Translations under genes and position numbers: made by a program
The notes under the pieces: generated by a model
What the model was told of the DNA's origin: nothing
The model's database searches: none
Seen by the model: only the letters and a program-made list of their open reading frames with translations
In this document: one piece after another, positions 8,202-16,914 of the stretch
Position numbering within the stretch: the first letter of the stretch is position 1
Layout of the letters: each line of letters starts with the position of its first letter
Assembly: GCA_021809845.1 (NCBI GenBank)
Contig: JAJZJW010000005.1
Coordinates: 25,273-78,950, forward strand
Reading direction: 5' to 3'
Source of the DNA: a bacterium
Lineage (GTDB): Bacteria; SZUA-79; Acidulodesulfobacterales; Acidulodesulfobacteraceae
DNA: 53,678 bases

Positions 8202-10571
8202 TTAATTAATTTTTTTCCATTCTTCATAAAAGTTTTCTTTAATTTCTCTTGCTTGGTTAATATATTTCATATCGGACCTGAAAAACTTCAAAGTAAACGA
8301 ATCAAGCGCAAGATTCATAATTCTTTTGCCGTTTGGGCTTAAATAAAAATAATCTTTCTTTTTTTGCAAATCGGAAATAATTTGTATATGTCCTTCGGAT
8401 AAACCTAATTTTTGATAAAGAGGTTTGGAAGTCTCATTTTTAGCTTCAATGTTAGGCAAAAGAATTTTTGTAAAACAGTTTTCAATAATAACATCGGAAA
8501 TAGACGAGTTCATTACATCTGTAAGAGACTGCGTTGCAAATACAACAGCAGTATTAAGCTTTCTTAATACTTTAAGCCATTCTCTTATTTTCTCTTTAAA
8601 CATATCGTTTTTAAGCATAGACCATGCTTCGTCTAAAATAATTAAAGTAGGATCTCCGGTTAAATTATTTTCAATCCAGTGGAAAAGATATAAAAGAACC
8701 GAATTTAAAACTTTTTCGTTTAAATTCATAAGGTGCGTCGTCTCAAAGACTGTAAAATAACTTCCTTGCAGGTTTTCTTCATCTGCGTCTAAGAGATCGC
8801 CCATTGTTCCTGCAGCGGTATAATATTTAAGCGCTTCTCTTATCTCGTTGTTTTGTATTCTATTAACTAAAGCGCTTATAGACGGAATACGGTTTTCTAA
8901 AGCAAAACTATTTAAAGCGTCATAGATTAAATTAGTTTTAGCACTGTCAATCGCAACGCCCTGCATTTTACATAATATAGCGGTATAATCGGCTGCCCAG
9001 GTAAGTTCGTTTTTGCCGTTTAATATAAATTTGAATGGGGTTAAATTTAGCTTCTGCGTTGGCCCCATAATATCAATATGAGAACCGTTTACGCCTCTTG
9101 TGATAATATAAGACGAATATCCTTTGTCAAAATAATATACTGAAGCGTTTTTATAGCGCAAAAACTGAATAGCAAGTAAATCAAGCAGAGTTGATTTGCC
9201 TGAACCCGTAGGCCCGAAAATAGCCGTGTGTCCGATGTCGTCAACATGCAAATTAAAATAAAACGGAGTAGTGGCGTCGGAGTTGACAACCATAAGAGCG
9301 GGACTATTTTTAGGATATAAATTATTAGGATTTGTTTTAGAGCCTGAATAATAAGAAAACAAAGGCATCATGCAGGCTAAATTAAGTGTGTTTATCATAG
9401 GACGGCGGACATTATAATAAAGAGCGCCTGGAAGACTGCCGAAATAGGAATCGGCGGCGTTAATCGTCTCTTCCTGGGTATAGAAGCCCATATTGTTAAA
9501 ATACTTCTTAAAAGCTATTACGTTATGTTCTATAAATTCTTCGTTATCGTCGTATAAAACTATTACGGAAGTATAAAAACCGTATTTCACGGAACCCATA
9601 TTCGCTTCTAAAATGGCGTTTTCCGCATCGGCCATGTGGACTAATGCATCTTTATTCTTATAATTTACTGTTTCTTGTCCGCCTTTTTTTACCGCATTAA
9701 TAATTAAACTCGCAACATTATCTTTTTTATCAAACCAGCCGGTTCTAATTTTTACTAAGGCGGTCTGTCCTTCTCGTTCGTCAAGAGCGATAAACCTATT
9801 AGACCAGCGAAAACTCACTGGAACTTTATTTAAAAACCCGAATATATCAGGAAATACGCTGTCAGGCAAACCCGTTACGGATATTGCTCTGATATGTTTC
9901 TTTCCGATTTTTGGTTTAAATCCAGCGATAAAATCTTCAGTGGCTAAAACACTGTCAAGATAAGAATACTCTTTAAATTTTAAAGACGGATGGTATTCGC
10001 CGGTTATGCAGTAATGAATATACGATAACTGCTCGGTATGAGATAATTTCTTTATAGAAATAATAGAAGAAAGCATACTGACAACATCATCTATAAATCT
10101 TTTATATTCATTTAAAACCTTATCTACTCCTTTTTTTGATATATTATCTTCAATAAGCAGAGCTTTCATTTTATCGTGTTTATCTTCAGGGATAGTGTAA
10201 ACAAAATTAATAAAATACCTTGAAGAATAATGAACTTCCGTTAAAAAAGCGTTTTTTCTTCTGTCGTCGATATCTTGAGCTAAGGGACAGGGAAATTTCT
10301 GGTCTTCTAAATACTCGTATATCGGAAACCGCATAGTATCCTGAAAAATAGAATATCCGGAGCCGAGTTTCATTAAACTTCTATTTATAGTTGCGGTAAT
10401 AGAGTCTTTATCGGAGTCGGTAATAGTCTCGGGATCTTCGCCGATATATTCATAAGACATAATAAAAGACCCGTCTTTCAATAAAATAACTCCGTCGTCA
10501 ACCATATCGGCATACGGCAGTTTATCCGCCAAAGACGCTTCAGTTCTTCTAAATTCATTTAAATTAATCAT
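8202..10571 (-). CDS. trbE: Type IV secretion ATPase TrbE (VirB4 family)
   Basis: 789 residues, close to the family length. The N-terminal half is the CagE/TrbE/VirB domain, and the C-terminal half is the RecA-like ATPase with Walker A GPTGSGKST (Lys459) and Walker B LIILDEAW. VirB4 ATPases energise pilus biogenesis and substrate transfer at the inner membrane. It overlaps trbD by 8 bp and is preceded by AAGGTG, which indicates translational coupling. The gene is intact. Confidence 0.95.
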   Translation of the reverse strand: MINLNEFRRTEASLADKLPYADMVDDGVILLKDGSFIMSYEYIGEDPETITDSDKDSITATINRSLMKLGSGYSIFQDTMRFPIYEYLEDQKFPCPLAQDIDDRRKNAFLTEVHYSSRYFINFVYTIPEDKHDKMKALLIEDNISKKGVDKVLNEYKRFIDDVVSMLSSIISIKKLSHTEQLSYIHYCITGEYHPSLKFKEYSYLDSVLATEDFIAGFKPKIGKKHIRAISVTGLPDSVFPDIFGFLNKVPVSFRWSNRFIALDEREGQTALVKIRTGWFDKKDNVASLIINAVKKGGQETVNYKNKDALVHMADAENAILEANMGSVKYGFYTSVIVLYDDNEEFIEHNVIAFKKYFNNMGFYTQEETINAADSYFGSLPGALYYNVRRPMINTLNLACMMPLFSYYSGSKTNPNNLYPKNSPALMVVNSDATTPFYFNLHVDDIGHTAIFGPTGSGKSTLLDLLAIQFLRYKNASVYYFDKGYSSYIITRGVNGSHIDIMGPTQKLNLTPFKFILNGKNELTWAADYTAILCKMQGVAIDSAKTNLIYDALNSFALENRIPSISALVNRIQNNEIREALKYYTAAGTMGDLLDADEENLQGSYFTVFETTHLMNLNEKVLNSVLLYLFHWIENNLTGDPTLIILDEAWSMLKNDMFKEKIREWLKVLRKLNTAVVFATQSLTDVMNSSISDVIIENCFTKILLPNIEAKNETSKPLYQKLGLSEGHIQIISDLQKKKDYFYLSPNGKRIMNLALDSFTLKFFRSDMKYINQAREIKENFYEEWKKIN

Positions 10572-10866
10572 TTTTCACCTTCCATGTTTGTCTATAATTT
10601 GAAAAGACATTGCTGTTTGAAATATAATATTTGCTATGTTTTTTAAATTTAAAAAACATAGCAAAGAATTGAGGTTCTTTTGCGTTTATTTTGCCTATTA
10701 TTTTATGAATTATAACCATAACCGCAAAAATGATTATGAAAGATAAAAGGCTCCTGAAAATTAACATTAGAAGCCCGCATACAAGAGTATTTATTAAAAC
10801 AGGCGCCTTTTCACCTCCTAAAAATAAAAACGGTTTAACTAACGACTGATGAACTTGAACTTCCAT
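10564..10866 (-). CDS. trbD: Conjugal transfer protein TrbD (VirB3-like)
   Basis: 100 residues from the ATG at 10866; an upstream GTG at 10887 is open but reads through the AGGAGG ribosome-binding site, so the later start is preferred. It begins with a VirB3-like motif (VHQSLVKPFLFLGGEKAPVLINTLVCGLLMLIF), followed by two closely spaced membrane helices. TrbD/VirB3 joins VirB4 at the inner membrane, and the two genes overlap here, as in IncP plasmids. Confidence 0.88.
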   Translation of the reverse strand: MEVQVHQSLVKPFLFLGGEKAPVLINTLVCGLLMLIFRSLLSFIIIFAVMVIIHKIIGKINAKEPQFFAMFFKFKKHSKYYISNSNVFSNYRQTWKVKND

Positions 10867-10892
10867 AATACCTCCTATAGTGGACACTAAAA

Positions 10893-11171
10893 TTAATTTA
10901 ACCTGTCAACTCCGTCAACTTTTGATATTACATATTTGCCGAAAGGCGAATTAATTTCCGACGCTTCGGATATATTTAATTTCATTTGTTCTAAATAGCA
11001 GCTTTCAAACAAACAATATATATCATATTGTTTGTTTGAAAGCTCTTGCACTGTTTTATGCAGTATATCTAAATCTTTAACATAAATTTTTGTAAAGTCT
11101 TTTAAACCGTTAATCTTAACGACATCAAAATCATACATAAAAAAAGTAAAAATAATTAAATATTTTTTCAT
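10893..11171 (-). CDS. Small protein of the transfer operon, unknown
   Basis: 92 residues if started at the ATG at 11171, which is 1 nt after the stop of the upstream gene; a longer frame to 11201 would overlap that gene. The start MKKYLIIFTFFMYDFDVV looks like a short hydrophobic leader or anchor. The rest (VKDLDILHKTVQELSNKQYDIYCLFESCYLEQ) is helical and contains two Cys. Its place between trbC and trbD suggests a mating-pair accessory role, but no family is recognised. Confidence 0.6.
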   Translation of the reverse strand: MKKYLIIFTFFMYDFDVVKINGLKDFTKIYVKDLDILHKTVQELSNKQYDIYCLFESCYLEQMKLNISEASEINSPFGKYVISKVDGVDRLN

Positions 11172-11172
11172 T

Positions 11173-11385
11173 CTAAGCCTGAAATAAATCTGATTTATCA
11201 TACATCCATTTAGCGACTCTTATTTTATTGCCTTCTCTTTTAATTGCGCTTTTTGCGAACCATTCCCCCTCGCCTTGATTATTTTTAATTAGACAGCCTT
11301 TGTCGGTTTCATGTTCAACCTCGTAAATACCTTCAGGAAGTTCAATATACTCGGTATTTTTTTCATCCAGTTTAAATTTAGCCAT
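11173..11385 (-). CDS. Small acidic/basic beta-rich protein, unknown
   Basis: 70 residues, soluble, with alternating charged and hydrophobic residues (IYEVEHETDKGCLIKNNQGEGEWFAKSAIKREG) that suggest a small beta-barrel, perhaps nucleic-acid binding. It has a canonical AGGAGG 7 bp before the ATG, with the element's 23-bp palindrome (11399-11421) directly abutting that Shine-Dalgarno. It is therefore one of the genes whose expression the palindrome could control. No function is claimed. Confidence 0.65.
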   Translation of the reverse strand: MAKFKLDEKNTEYIELPEGIYEVEHETDKGCLIKNNQGEGEWFAKSAIKREGNKIRVAKWMYDKSDLFQA

Positions 11386-11398
11386 TTTTTATCCTCCT

Positions 11399-11421
11399 AA
11401 GTGGGAACACTGTTCCCACTT
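11399..11421. promoter_or_regulatory. Element palindrome copy 1 (candidate ParB/KorB-type site)
   Basis: 23-bp perfect palindrome with core GTGGGAACACTGTTCCCAC at 11401-11419. It directly abuts the Shine-Dalgarno of the minus-strand gene ending at 11173. About 30 bp of flanking 5' sequence (from TAAAATTAATATTTAAA through the AGGAGGATAAAAAATG start) also match copy 4. Confidence 0.8.
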
Positions 11422-11434
11422 TTAAATATTAATT

Positions 11435-11887
11435 TTATTTATTCAAATGCGCCGCAATATGAGCATGGACATAAACCGTCGTATTAGCAGTATGGGATAA
11501 AATCATAGCTCCGGAAGTTGACACAGTTGTTGCGCTATGAGAAACAATACCGGCCATAACGGCACCCAATACGCCCGTAACTACACCTATTCCTAAACCG
11601 TCTTTAACAAGCTTGCCGTGTTCATGTGAAAACATATAACTTCCGCCGGCGATAACGAGTGAAACTCCCGCAACGCCGAAAAGAATATACTCTGCATCCG
11701 TTGCATATCCTGCAATCTTTCCTCCAACGCCGCTTATTGCCGAACCAATGCCTCCGGAACTTGAGGTCGGTATTGCAGTTGAAGCAAATGATTTTGACGG
11801 ATCTACAACGACTGCGACTGCAAGCAAAAATAACGCAATCTGAAACTTGTTTTTGTTCAAAAAAGAAATTACTTTGTTTAATTTCAT
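11435..11887 (-). CDS. trbC: Conjugal pilin TrbC (VirB2-like)
   Basis: 150 residues. A signal peptide (about 1-36, ending SKSFA) is followed by two hydrophobic Gly/Ala-rich helices (about 65-85 and 95-118) separated by a short basic loop (SHEHGKLVKDG), which is the TrbC/VirB2 pilin layout. The C-terminal tail (SHTANTTVYVHAHIAAHLNK) is longer than in RP4. IncP pilins are trimmed and circularised by the TraF peptidase, and a TraF homologue lies three genes upstream. It follows trbB by 13 bp with an AGGAGG-like ribosome-binding site. Confidence 0.88.
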   Translation of the reverse strand: MKLNKVISFLNKNKFQIALFLLAVAVVVDPSKSFASTAIPTSSSGGIGSAISGVGGKIAGYATDAEYILFGVAGVSLVIAGGSYMFSHEHGKLVKDGLGIGVVTGVLGAVMAGIVSHSATTVSTSGAMILSHTANTTVYVHAHIAAHLNK

Positions 11888-11900
11888 TGTTTTGTCCTCC

Positions 11901-12881
11901 TTAATTAGTTTGATTATTTAAAAATACTACATTATTTGAAAACTGCTCGTCTTTATAAACATCTTCAATGATGAAATTAAGACCGTCATAATCTTGAACG
12001 AATTGAATATTAGTTACTTTTCTTCCCTGAGATGTTTTCTGAATAAATATAACCATATCAACCGCTCTTGAAATAAGTTTCTGCTGATTTAAAACCCCCG
12101 CTTCTTCTACTAATGAATTTAATCTCCATAAAGCGTCTTCGCAGGAATTTGCATGCAAAGTAGCAACACCGCCGGGATGTCCAGTATTCCAAGCCTTTAA
12201 AAGCGCATGCGCCGATTTGTCTCTCACCTCCCCTACAATTATTCTGTCCGGTCTAAGCCTCATCGTTGCTTTAAGAAGACCTACCATGTCAACTTTTAAA
12301 GATGTCCTTAAGCCTAACCAGTTAGGATTGTTAATTTGAAGCTCGTTCGTGTCTTCAATCGTAATTAGTCGGTCATCTTTAGGAATTTCAAGCATAACGG
12401 CATTTGTAAGAGTAGTTTTGCCGGAGCCTGTAGAACCTGCAATCAATATATTTTTCTTTCCCAAAACAGCATTAACAATAATTTCTTTTTGTTCGGAAGT
12501 TATAATGTTATGTTTAACATAAGAATTAAGATCAAATATTGAGCTTGTAAATTTTCTTAAACAAAATGACGGGCTTGATACGACAGGCGGAATAAGAGCT
12601 TCAAAGCGTCCGCCTAAAGGAAACTCCCCTTCTAAAATAGGATTGTCCGAATGGGTTTCATGGGATAAAATACCGGATACATCCATTATTATATTGTAAG
12701 CTTGAATTTTATTAACAGTGCCTGCCTGATACATACCGTCCACGCCGTCATACCAAAGAGTGCCGCAGTGGTTTAAAATAATTTCAAATATTTTAGGATC
12801 TTCAAGACCTTTAATTATTTCAGGAGTAAGGTCCATTTTAAGACCGGCTAAAAGTTTTTGATACTCTAATTCATCGCGCAT
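11901..12881 (-). CDS. trbB: Type IV secretion ATPase TrbB (VirB11 family)
   Basis: 326 residues. Walker A GSTGSGKTT (Lys155), an Asp box (ITIEDTNELQ), Walker B RIIVGEVRD and the His box GHPGGVATLHAN all appear in order. These are the marks of VirB11-type hexameric ATPases, which sit at the cytoplasmic base of the channel. The length matches RP4 TrbB. Trb-type systems use TrbB with TrbE and a coupling protein as the three motors, and all three are in this element. Confidence 0.95.
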   Translation of the reverse strand: MRDELEYQKLLAGLKMDLTPEIIKGLEDPKIFEIILNHCGTLWYDGVDGMYQAGTVNKIQAYNIIMDVSGILSHETHSDNPILEGEFPLGGRFEALIPPVVSSPSFCLRKFTSSIFDLNSYVKHNIITSEQKEIIVNAVLGKKNILIAGSTGSGKTTLTNAVMLEIPKDDRLITIEDTNELQINNPNWLGLRTSLKVDMVGLLKATMRLRPDRIIVGEVRDKSAHALLKAWNTGHPGGVATLHANSCEDALWRLNSLVEEAGVLNQQKLISRAVDMVIFIQKTSQGRKVTNIQFVQDYDGLNFIIEDVYKDEQFSNNVVFLNNQTN

Positions 12882-12884
12882 TTT

Positions 12885-13412
12885 TTACCTCAATTTTAAA
12901 CTAATAATATAAATACATAAGCCGAATACGGCTAAGCTCAACAAAGCAATTCTGAAAGAATTATATTTTCCGATTTTAAAGCTGAACGACTTATATAATT
13001 CTTTATTAAATCTATAAAAAGGCACGCCGCTTACGGTGACTGAATCTTCTAAAATATGGGCAAATATGCCGAAAAAGAAGCAAGAGATTAAAAATAATGT
13101 AATAAAAATATAATTAATGTTGAAAAAATAATACAAAACAAATGCAAAAGCCAAAAACAATGAATATGCTATAAGCCATATTTTGTAATAGTGGGTAATG
13201 CCTCTGTGTCCTTTAACATTTATATAATTCATCGGAGAAAAACCCTCGCCGAATATATGAACGTCAATATCAGGGAAAGTAGAACCGATATAAGACGAAA
13301 GCGCTCCTGAAAAATAATAAAAGAGCGTTAAATTATTTAATTGTTTAATAATATAAGCCATTATTAAAGAATATAACGATATCGTAACTAATCTATGTTC
13401 CCAATATTTCAT
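12885..13412 (-). CDS. YdjM-like membrane-bound metal-dependent hydrolase
   Basis: 175 residues with about four membrane segments. The metal-binding pattern of the YdjM/PF04307 family is clear: GSTFPDIDVHIF near the start, GHRGITHYYKIW, and FAHILEDSVTVSGVPFYRF, with Asp and His ligands facing the membrane surface. The gene is locked into the transfer operon: it overlaps traF by 4 bp (ATGA) and ends 3 bp before trbB. This family is not a standard mating-pair component. It might act on membrane phospholipids or on envelope stress during transfer; the role is unknown. Confidence 0.8.
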   Translation of the reverse strand: MKYWEHRLVTISLYSLIMAYIIKQLNNLTLFYYFSGALSSYIGSTFPDIDVHIFGEGFSPMNYINVKGHRGITHYYKIWLIAYSLFLAFAFVLYYFFNINYIFITLFLISCFFFGIFAHILEDSVTVSGVPFYRFNKELYKSFSFKIGKYNSFRIALLSLAVFGLCIYIISLKLR

Positions 13413-13936
13413 AAGTTTTTACCTAAATACAGAGCTTTATATTGAATATTTTTCACATATCCCCAATACCTTGAATCGTAAGATAAAGGGTTATAGGTTG
13501 AAATTAAAAAATAACCGGCAACTTTATATTTTCCATACGGAAAATGTTTTATAGGAACATTTTCCGGCCTGGGCGATCTTAATAGCACATGATATTTTGT
13601 GAAATGATTATTAACTTTAATGCCGTTTGCAGATAAAATAACGGTTTGAAATGGTAAAGATGTTAAGCGTTTAATAACATATATAGTATTATCAGGGCAG
13701 GAAAACTTATATTTAGCGCTATGATAAATATAAGTTCTTTTAATGCCCTGCAGAGATTCGCTATTTAGCGGAACACAAGCCAGGACGGTATCCCCTATTT
13801 TTAAACTAACAGGAGGGTATAGGAGATACCAGCCTTCTGGCATGGAGGCGGTGTAGTTATATGTCAAGCCTACGGGGATATTAACCGCAAAAGGCGTCAT
13901 ATATATAAAAATTATTATAAGTTTAATTATTTTCAT
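13409..13936 (-). CDS. traF: TraF-type S26 signal peptidase (pilin processing)
   Basis: 175 residues with an N-terminal membrane anchor. The S26 catalytic Ser sits in YTASMPEGWYLL (compare SxPxGxY), the general-base Lys in YVIKRLTSLP, and the conserved distal box in YDSRYWG. In IncP plasmids TraF cleaves the TrbC prepilin and closes it into a ring. It shares the ATGA overlap with the YdjM-like gene. A copy of the element palindrome lies 36 bp upstream of the start. Confidence 0.9.
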   Translation of the reverse strand: MKIIKLIIIFIYMTPFAVNIPVGLTYNYTASMPEGWYLLYPPVSLKIGDTVLACVPLNSESLQGIKRTYIYHSAKYKFSCPDNTIYVIKRLTSLPFQTVILSANGIKVNNHFTKYHVLLRSPRPENVPIKHFPYGKYKVAGYFLISTYNPLSYDSRYWGYVKNIQYKALYLGKNL

Positions 13937-13971
13937 AATATTTAAATAAAATAATTATTTATAATTTTATT

Positions 13972-13992
13972 AGTGGGAACAGTGTTCCCACT
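13972..13992. promoter_or_regulatory. Element palindrome copy 2
   Basis: 21-bp perfect palindrome AGTGGGAACAGTGTTCCCACT minus outer bases, core GTGGGAACAGTGTTCCCAC. It lies between the lytic transglycosylase gene and traF, about 36 bp upstream of the traF start, further from the ribosome-binding site than copies 1, 3, 4 and 5. Confidence 0.8.
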
Positions 13993-14030
13993 TTTATTGT
14001 TAAATTTCAAAATTCCCCCTCGCATTTGTT

Positions 14031-14519
14031 TTATTTATTCAAAGCTTTCCAGACATTAAAAGCGTATTTCTTGTCTCCGTAAAAACTCCCTGAGTTATAA
14101 GCTTCTAATGTCCGAAATAAAGCGGCATGAGTATTGCCGAACTTCAAAACCGCTTTATTATAATCTTTATATAAAATATAAGATCCGACATAAATGTTAT
14201 AACAGGGGTTAAAAACCCTCATTAATGAAATATTAAATTTAGAAACATTAACGCTGTTGATTTGAGCTAATCCCATATCAATATTATGTCCTGAATTGAT
14301 TAAATACCGAGCCTTACTTACGGCAGATAGTTTATCGCTGAAAATATAACTTTTATTTACCGTATTGTCATGAATAGCATAAGGTTTTCCGCCTGACTCC
14401 ACATAAGCTATTTTTTCCATAGTAACAGGGCTTGCAAAAGCGGAACAGGTATGCCAGAACCCCGCATAAGCTTTAGGAACTAAAAAAAATATAAACCAGA
14501 AAAATAATATATATTTCAT
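14031..14519 (-). CDS. Conjugation lytic transglycosylase (VirB1/TrbN-like)
   Basis: 162 residues with a signal peptide (to about residue 20, ending AYAG). The catalytic Glu is in KIAYVESGGKPYAI, followed by DMGLAQINSVN and the LEAYNSGSF motif. This is the VirB1-type SLT fold, which opens the peptidoglycan for assembly of the channel. Two Cys (near residues 26 and 108) may form a disulfide. It lies between trbI and traF in the operon; RP4 has the related TrbN. Compare the unrelated chromosomal transglycosylase at 1004-1978. Confidence 0.88.
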   Translation of the reverse strand: MKYILFFWFIFFLVPKAYAGFWHTCSAFASPVTMEKIAYVESGGKPYAIHDNTVNKSYIFSDKLSAVSKARYLINSGHNIDMGLAQINSVNVSKFNISLMRVFNPCYNIYVGSYILYKDYNKAVLKFGNTHAALFRTLEAYNSGSFYGDKKYAFNVWKALNK

Positions 14520-14607
14520 TAATTCACAACTCCTGTTGAATTTTATTAATTTTATGTTCTATAAAAATAAACAAGCATTTAAAAGTATTAATCTTTTATC
14601 AAATTGC

Positions 14608-15912
14608 CTAATTTTGATACGGCTTCTTAAACAGCATATTTTTAGTAACAACGATATTAAAAGTAAATCCAGGTCTAATTTCCAAAGTCGGAGCAAGGTT
14701 CATTTGATGACTAAGAATTTGCGTTGACATATTGCCTAAATTTGATGACAACGAAGAAGCAAAAGATTGAGCCGGAGTAGGATACATGTTATATGCACCG
14801 CCACCGGCCGCTTGGGTAATTCCAAATTCAATTAAAGTTAAAAGCCCAACGCTTTTTGCCATAGACCAAAAATGAGTATCCACTATATCCTGCATACCGG
14901 CGTAGCCTCTATGCGAGACTCCTTCAAAACCCGGAAGCTGTAATTCTTTGCCATTTGGATAAATAATCAAAGTAAAGGCTAATAGAACCCTTGTTTGAGT
15001 AGCTCCTATCGCAGAACTATACTGTCCTATTAAAGTAGATCCTGCAGGGATTAATACATATTTTAAATCGTGAGAATAAACATTTGAGTTTACAATTGCC
15101 GTAATCGGTCCTGGAAGTTGAGAATTAACTCCTGTTTCTAAAGTAGCGGGAATTAAAGTCCCTGGAGTAATCACAAAAGGCTTTTTAAACTTAAATGAAT
15201 GATAAGAAGATACAAGAGCTATGATAGATTGATTTTTAGCTCTATTTTTTAAAAAGTTTTTGTTTTTTTGATTTATAGATTCAGGAGTCTTTTTCCCACC
15301 CGGAATATTAGGATGAGCCATTCCTTTTAAAATGCTTTCCTGTAAAGCCAAAGCAGGATTGACAGCTTTAGTTATACTTGACGCAGATGAAGAATTGCTT
15401 ATAACGACAATTCCTGAAGAATTTGCGGCGTTAGGATTAAAACCGTTTTTTACAGGAATAGAGGGAACTATTTTTCCGTTTATTTTAGAAAACGCAGGCT
15501 TTTTAATGTTTTTATTTGGAGTTAATCCTGCAAAGGATTTATTTATTTTATTATTAGATTTAATTTTATATAAATTAATTATAGAACTGGAATTTGCGTT
15601 ATTCTGCGAAACAACGGCTTTTGAAACCGCAAGCTTTTTAGCGGGTTTGCCGCTAAAAATAGATAAAATATTTATTTGAGAAGCAAAATAAATGATAAAG
15701 AACAAAATAACCGCCAAAATAATTCCGACGACCATAACTTCTTTTTTAATGCCTATGTAAGGCACTTTGGAGTTTGGCTCATTATTTTTATTTGGCTTTT
15801 CAGCCTTAACTGTATCTTGACTGTCGGTATTATTTTGATTATCAAGACTATCCTGCTGAATATCAGGATTTTGTTTCTTATATCTATTTATAAACTTATT
15901 GAATATTCCCAT
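14608..15912 (-). CDS. trbI: Conjugal transfer protein TrbI (VirB10-like)
   Basis: 434 residues from the ATG at 15912, which has GGTGG five bases upstream and begins 2 nt after the trbG stop; an in-frame GTG nine bases earlier is less likely. The cytoplasmic Asn/Gln-rich N-terminus, one membrane helix (about 48-72) and a Pro/Ser-rich periplasmic linker lead to the VirB10 C-terminal domain (about 240-430, from TPGTLIPATLETGVNSQLPGP to GFTFNIVVTKNM). TrbI spans both membranes and, with TrbG and TrbF, forms the channel core. Confidence 0.92.
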   Translation of the reverse strand: MGIFNKFINRYKKQNPDIQQDSLDNQNNTDSQDTVKAEKPNKNNEPNSKVPYIGIKKEVMVVGIILAVILFFIIYFASQINILSIFSGKPAKKLAVSKAVVSQNNANSSSIINLYKIKSNNKINKSFAGLTPNKNIKKPAFSKINGKIVPSIPVKNGFNPNAANSSGIVVISNSSSASSITKAVNPALALQESILKGMAHPNIPGGKKTPESINQKNKNFLKNRAKNQSIIALVSSYHSFKFKKPFVITPGTLIPATLETGVNSQLPGPITAIVNSNVYSHDLKYVLIPAGSTLIGQYSSAIGATQTRVLLAFTLIIYPNGKELQLPGFEGVSHRGYAGMQDIVDTHFWSMAKSVGLLTLIEFGITQAAGGGAYNMYPTPAQSFASSLSSNLGNMSTQILSHQMNLAPTLEIRPGFTFNIVVTKNMLFKKPYQN

Positions 15913-15914
15913 TT

Positions 15915-16886
15915 TTACCACCAGATATAATTAGGTTTATGTTTGTAATATATTTTTACTTCTCTTTTTGTGTTTTTGGTTCTTGAAATTAAAATAATTG
16001 TTTTTGGAACATTGCGTAAAATGTAATAACCGTTTTTATAAAGGAAATTAACTAAATAATTTTTATGATCTATTCTTGTAAAGATTGCAGGATGAGGCAC
16101 CCCGTGAAGATTACCTATTTTGATAAATGTTTCTTTACCGTTGTTAAATATTCTTGAAATTTTATATCCGTGTCCAGTTGTAAAATAATCAAAGTTTAAG
16201 TCCTTAAAAGTAAAATGCTTTTTAGGAAACGCTATTTCGCTATGAACGGCTTTTATAGTGTTTTTATATCTTTGAATGAAAAGACCTGGATAATAAAAAC
16301 CTACAATGGGGATAAATCTATGTTTAGTAGATATTAAAGTAAAATAATATATTCTTTTTGCAGTTGTAACGATAAGGCTTGTTCTTAAATAAAGATGAGT
16401 GGGTTTAACGATTAGATAATCCCCGTTATCATTAGATACCTTAGCAACGGTAAAATCTAAAGAATTACCTAAAGCAACAGAATTGATTTTTGTTCCGGAA
16501 GGAAATTTAATCAAAGACAATCTTCTAATGCGGATAAACACGACAGGATTAATAATATTATACGGATATAATATCTCTCCGTCAGACTTAACAAGAAGCG
16601 GATATTTGCCGTGAGGGTAATGGGACAAAATATATTGCATTACATTATGTAAATTTTCTATTTTTAAATAATGTGAAGGCTTTTTGTAAACATACTTGAA
16701 AGACTTTAAGCCTTTATATTTAGCGTTTGGAACTTTTGCAAGCCCTACAAGAGGCTTTTTTACCTGTTTCGGCATAAGGTTTACGCTTTTAACAGGGGGA
16801 ATATTATTAGCGTAAACATTGGAAACGTTAAAAGCAAATGACATAAAAAATATTGACATAAAAAATATTTTTAAAATGTTTATCAT
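15915..16886 (-). CDS. trbG: Conjugal transfer protein TrbG (VirB9-like)
   Basis: 323 residues from the ATG at 16886, which has GGAGA six to seven bases upstream; an in-frame TTG at 16910 would read through that site. A signal peptide (MINILKIFFMSIFFMSFAFN to VYA) leads to a beta-rich VirB9 domain: the N-terminal part includes the gating-like PVVFIRIRRLSLIKFPSGTKI, and the C-terminal part TFIKIGNLHGVPHPAIFTRI. TrbG is a secreted outer-membrane core protein. It lacks the usual lipobox, as many TrbG/VirB9 proteins do. Confidence 0.88.
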   Translation of the reverse strand: MINILKIFFMSIFFMSFAFNVSNVYANNIPPVKSVNLMPKQVKKPLVGLAKVPNAKYKGLKSFKYVYKKPSHYLKIENLHNVMQYILSHYPHGKYPLLVKSDGEILYPYNIINPVVFIRIRRLSLIKFPSGTKINSVALGNSLDFTVAKVSNDNGDYLIVKPTHLYLRTSLIVTTAKRIYYFTLISTKHRFIPIVGFYYPGLFIQRYKNTIKAVHSEIAFPKKHFTFKDLNFDYFTTGHGYKISRIFNNGKETFIKIGNLHGVPHPAIFTRIDHKNYLVNFLYKNGYYILRNVPKTIILISRTKNTKREVKIYYKHKPNYIWW

Positions 16887-16914
16887 AATTTTTCTCCGGT
16901 TAATTTCCAATTAA

